NCBI GenBank assembly: GCA_020161455.1
Contig: JAIUNZ010000001.1
Location: 620,001 to 684,000, forward strand
Source of the DNA: Bacteroidota bacterium
Lineage (GTDB): Bacteria; Bacteroidota; Bacteroidia; Flavobacteriales; Flavobacteriaceae
Direction of reading: 5' to 3'
DNA: 64,000 nucleotides
Shown here: in pieces, positions 61,480-64,000 of the stretch
Position numbering within the stretch: the stretch's first letter is position 1
How the letters are laid out: each line of letters opens with the position of its first letter
Program-made: the position numbers and the translations under genes
The notes under the pieces: generated by a model
What the model saw: the letters and a program-made list of their open reading frames with translations, nothing else
Database searches by the model: none
Told to the model about the DNA's origin: nothing

Positions 61480-63206
61480 TGCATATAGAACAATCCATTT
61501 TAGATAAAGTCAACGAATGGCTAACACCAATTTTTGACAGCAAAACACAAGATGAAATAAAAGAAATGATGACTTCATCTCCAAAAGATTTAGAAGAGAG
61601 TTTCTATAAAAATCTTGAATTTGGAACTGGTGGAATGCGAGGAATTATGGGCGTTGGAACCAATCGAATCAATAAATATACGTTAGGAAAAAATACTCAA
61701 GGTCTTTCAGATTATTTGAAAAAATCTTTTCCAAATGAAAATTTAAAAGTTGTTATTGCTTATGATTGTCGTCATAATAGTGATACTTTAGCAAAAGTAG
61801 TTGCCGATGTTTTTTCTGCCAATGGAATTAAAGTATATCTTTTTTCAGAAATGCGTCCAACACCAGAATTATCCTTTGCTTTAAAATATTTGAATTGTCA
61901 TGCAGGCATTGTTTTGACCGCTTCACACAATCCACCTGAATATAATGGCTACAAAGTGTATTGGCAGGACGGAGGACAGTTGGTTCCACCACAAGATGGA
62001 GAAATAATTGAAGTAATTGAAGCCTTAAATTATAATGAAATAAAATTTGATGCTAATGAAAATCTAATTGAATACATCGACAATGCAGTTGACGAAGCGT
62101 TTGCAAAATCAACGGTAGAAAACGCAAGTTTCAACACTTCTGATAATGCACGAAGAAATTTAAAAATTTGTTATACTTCATTACATGGAACATCTATAAA
62201 AATAGTACCCTCTGTTTTGGAGAAAGCTGGTTATACTGATGTAAATATTGTGCCAGAACAAGCTATTCCAGATGGAAATTTTCCAACCGTTTTATCGCCA
62301 AATCCAGAAGAGCCAGAAGCATTGACAATGGCATTGGCATTAGCTGACAAAATTAAAGCTGATATTGTTTTTGGCACTGATCCTGATAGCGACCGATTAG
62401 GTGTTGCTGTTAGAAACAATGAAGGAAAAATGATTTTACTTAATGGAAATCAAACCATGGTAGTAATGACGCATTTTTTATTAGAACAATGGAAAAAATC
62501 TGGAAAAATTGACGGAAAACAATTCATCGGCTCAACCATTGTTTCTACACCTATGATGTTAGAATTAGCGTCAGCATACGATGTAGAATGTAAAGTTGGA
62601 TTAACCGGTTTTAAATGGATTGCAAAATTCATCAAAGATTTTCCCGAATTGAAATTTATTGGCGGTGGCGAAGAAAGTTTTGGCTTTATGGTTGGTGATG
62701 CAGTTCGCGATAAAGATGCTGTTGGCGCAATATTATTAATGTGTGAAATTGCAGCACAAGCAAAAGAAAAAGGAAGTTCTGTTTTTGAGTATTTACAAAA
62801 AATGTTTGTTAATTTTGGTTATTACAAAGAACATCTAATTTCATTAACTAAAAAAGGAATAAAAGGTGCTGACGAAATCAAACAAATGATGGTCGAATTA
62901 AGAGAAAATCCACTTTCAGAAATCAATGGTAAACGTGTGGTTTGTGTGGAAGATTATCAAGCTTCGACTGGAAAAGATTTTATGAATAACGAAACTTTTA
63001 AATTGACCGTTCCAAAATCGAATGTGCTGATTTATTATTTAGAAGATGGAAGCAAAATTTGTGCTCGACCAAGTGGAACGGAACCAAAAATTAAGTTCTA
63101 CTTTAGTGTAAACATACAAATTAATTCTGTTGAAGAAATACCCGCAGCAGAAACTTTATTGAATTCAAAAATTGAAACTATAATCGCAGAAATGGAGTTG
63201 AACTAA
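61479..63206 (+). CDS. Phosphohexomutase (phosphoglucomutase/phosphomannomutase family)
   Basis: A 575-residue alpha-D-phosphohexomutase. It has the catalytic phosphoserine site TASHNPPEYNGYKVY, the metal-binding DPDSDR in FGTDPDSDRLGV, the sugar-binding loop GGEESFGFM and the phosphate-binding loop RPSGTEPKIKFY in the C-terminal domain. It interconverts glucose or mannose 1- and 6-phosphate. The start overlaps the ORF6N stop by one base, so translation is coupled. The next gene (ABC exporter) starts at 63206, again overlapping by one base. Confidence 0.95.
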   Translation: MHIEQSILDKVNEWLTPIFDSKTQDEIKEMMTSSPKDLEESFYKNLEFGTGGMRGIMGVGTNRINKYTLGKNTQGLSDYLKKSFPNENLKVVIAYDCRHNSDTLAKVVADVFSANGIKVYLFSEMRPTPELSFALKYLNCHAGIVLTASHNPPEYNGYKVYWQDGGQLVPPQDGEIIEVIEALNYNEIKFDANENLIEYIDNAVDEAFAKSTVENASFNTSDNARRNLKICYTSLHGTSIKIVPSVLEKAGYTDVNIVPEQAIPDGNFPTVLSPNPEEPEALTMALALADKIKADIVFGTDPDSDRLGVAVRNNEGKMILLNGNQTMVVMTHFLLEQWKKSGKIDGKQFIGSTIVSTPMMLELASAYDVECKVGLTGFKWIAKFIKDFPELKFIGGGEESFGFMVGDAVRDKDAVGAILLMCEIAAQAKEKGSSVFEYLQKMFVNFGYYKEHLISLTKKGIKGADEIKQMMVELRENPLSEINGKRVVCVEDYQASTGKDFMNNETFKLTVPKSNVLIYYLEDGSKICARPSGTEPKIKFYFSVNIQINSVEEIPAAETLLNSKIETIIAEMELN

Positions 63207-64000
63207 TGGATGAAAATTTAAAAAAAATAATTCCTTTTGCATTAAAATTTAAAAGTAACATTATTTGGAATGTAATTTACAATGTACTTTATGCATTGTT
63301 CGCTACATTATCTTTTGTTGCTCTATTTCCTTTAATGGAAGTGCTTTTCAAAATGAATGAAGCTGTCACAAAGCTTCCTGTATATACTGGGATTGATAAA
63401 CTTGGTGAATATGGAAAACAATATTTACAGTTCTACATTACAAAACTATCAAATGAAAATGGTCAACAGTATGCGCTGTTACTAACAGTTGCTTTAGTTA
63501 TTTCTACATTTTTATTTAAAAATCTTTTTAACTATTTAGCCTCACAACATTTAATGAAAATTAAAAATGGTGTCTTAAAAGATTTAAGAGATAAAATGTT
63601 TTCCAAAATCATTGAATTACCTGTTTCCTATTATTCCGAAAAAAGAAAAGGTGATGTAATGGCCCGAATGCTTGGCGATGTAAACGAAGTAAAAAATTCC
63701 TTCTTCACAATACTAGAACTAATTATTAAAGAACCACTTACGATAATTTTTGCCATTATCGCTATGTTAAAAATTAGTCTTGAGTTGACACTTTTTGTAT
63801 TTATATTTATTCCTATTTCTGGTTTTGTAATATCAAAAATTGGCAAAAGTTTAAAAGCAAAATCAACAAAAGCTCAACAAGAAAACGGCTATTTAATTTC
63901 AATCGTTGAAGAGACTTTAAGCGGATTAAAAGTAGTGAAAAGTTATAATTCGGAGAATTATTTTAAATTATTATTCCAAAATTCAATAACTCGTTTATTA
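63206..64000 (+). CDS. MsbA-like ABC exporter, 5' part (runs off the window)
   Basis: A frame opens at ATG 63206 (MDENLKKIIPFALKFKSNII) and stays open to the last base (265 residues). It begins with TM segments (WNVIYNVLYALFATLSFVAL, then YALLLTVALVISTFLFKNLF) typical of a type I ABC exporter transmembrane domain. It continues with LRDKMFSKIIELPVSYYSEKRKGDVMARMLGDV, the intracellular-loop motif of MsbA/LmrA-type proteins. The ATPase domain lies beyond 64000. MsbA flips lipid A across the inner membrane. Its ATG overlaps the phosphomutase stop by one base. Confidence 0.88.
   Translation, partial: MDENLKKIIPFALKFKSNIIWNVIYNVLYALFATLSFVALFPLMEVLFKMNEAVTKLPVYTGIDKLGEYGKQYLQFYITKLSNENGQQYALLLTVALVISTFLFKNLFNYLASQHLMKIKNGVLKDLRDKMFSKIIELPVSYYSEKRKGDVMARMLGDVNEVKNSFFTILELIIKEPLTIIFAIIAMLKISLELTLFVFIFIPISGFVISKIGKSLKAKSTKAQQENGYLISIVEETLSGLKVVKSYNSENYFKLLFQNSITRLL

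Overview
The window is chromosomal DNA from a member of the Bacteroidota, most probably Flavobacteriaceae and close to Flavobacterium. The basis is fourfold: visibly AT-rich sequence; repeated promoter-like pairs of TTG and TAnnTTTG (the Bacteroidota consensus) spaced 18-22 nt apart; a giant secreted protein with a gliding-motility/type IX secretion type B C-terminal domain; and gene order and protein families typical of that genus (OstA-like end + class III aminotransferase + TPR + aroE + rlmH; DUF1599 + DoxX/thioredoxin + tpiA + prmA + clpS; GlmU-family protein + L31 type B). No rRNA, tRNA, CRISPR array or insertion sequence was recognised.

Layout. 1-4.6 kb: the end of an OstA-like protein, a small four-CxxC protein, an aminotransferase, then a TPR-aroE-rlmH operon. 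4.6-6.1 kb (minus): folP and a lipoprotein. 6.2-13.2 kb (plus): M1 peptidase, DUF1599, a DoxX-like/thioredoxin redox protein, a TlpA-like lipoprotein, tpiA, a secreted protein, prmA, clpS. 13.2-18.3 kb: small hypothetical and enzyme genes, folD and ffh. 18.4-24.2 kb: two minus-strand proteins that share a C-terminal domain, plus an unlisted 36-residue membrane peptide between them, divergent from an ECF sigma / FecR / TonB-receptor cell-surface signalling operon whose receptor gene carries an apparent frameshift. 24.2-26.3 kb: argS with an unusual internal insertion of over 100 residues. 26.5-33.7 kb: a 1544-residue repeat adhesin and a TonB-dependent receptor. 33.8-36.1 kb: fabH, a YegP-like protein and a membrane protein. 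36.3-38.9 kb: an arsenic resistance operon (ArsR, DUF6428, arsenate-reductase-like phosphatase, ACR3).

38.9-41.3 kb: a DinB-like protein, a small secreted protein, a 427-nt non-coding stretch with tandem repeats and a decayed ABC-ATPase 3' end, then the intact ABC ATPase. 41.4-46.3 kb: a C1q-like secreted protein, UbiB-type kinase, TetR-like regulator, OmpA lipoprotein and lipocalin-like lipoprotein. 46.4-52.6 kb: htpG, a DUF2721 protein, a NYN/LOTUS protein and carB. 52.7-59.3 kb: rpmH (too short for ordinary ORF calling), a TPR membrane protein, lytic transglycosylase, alpha/beta hydrolase, two small proteins, mtaB, a GlmU-family protein and rpmE2. 59.5-64 kb: DUF4199 protein, glycosyltransferase, ORF6N-domain protein, phosphohexomutase and the start of an MsbA-like ABC exporter that runs off the window.

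Most of the window is housekeeping. The parts that deserve a second look are the ArgS insertion, the split TonB receptor in the sigma/anti-sigma operon with its divergent paralogous neighbours and microprotein, the pseudogene/tandem-repeat island near 40 kb, and the repeat-built type IX secreted adhesin. No clearly new defence or mobile system was found.
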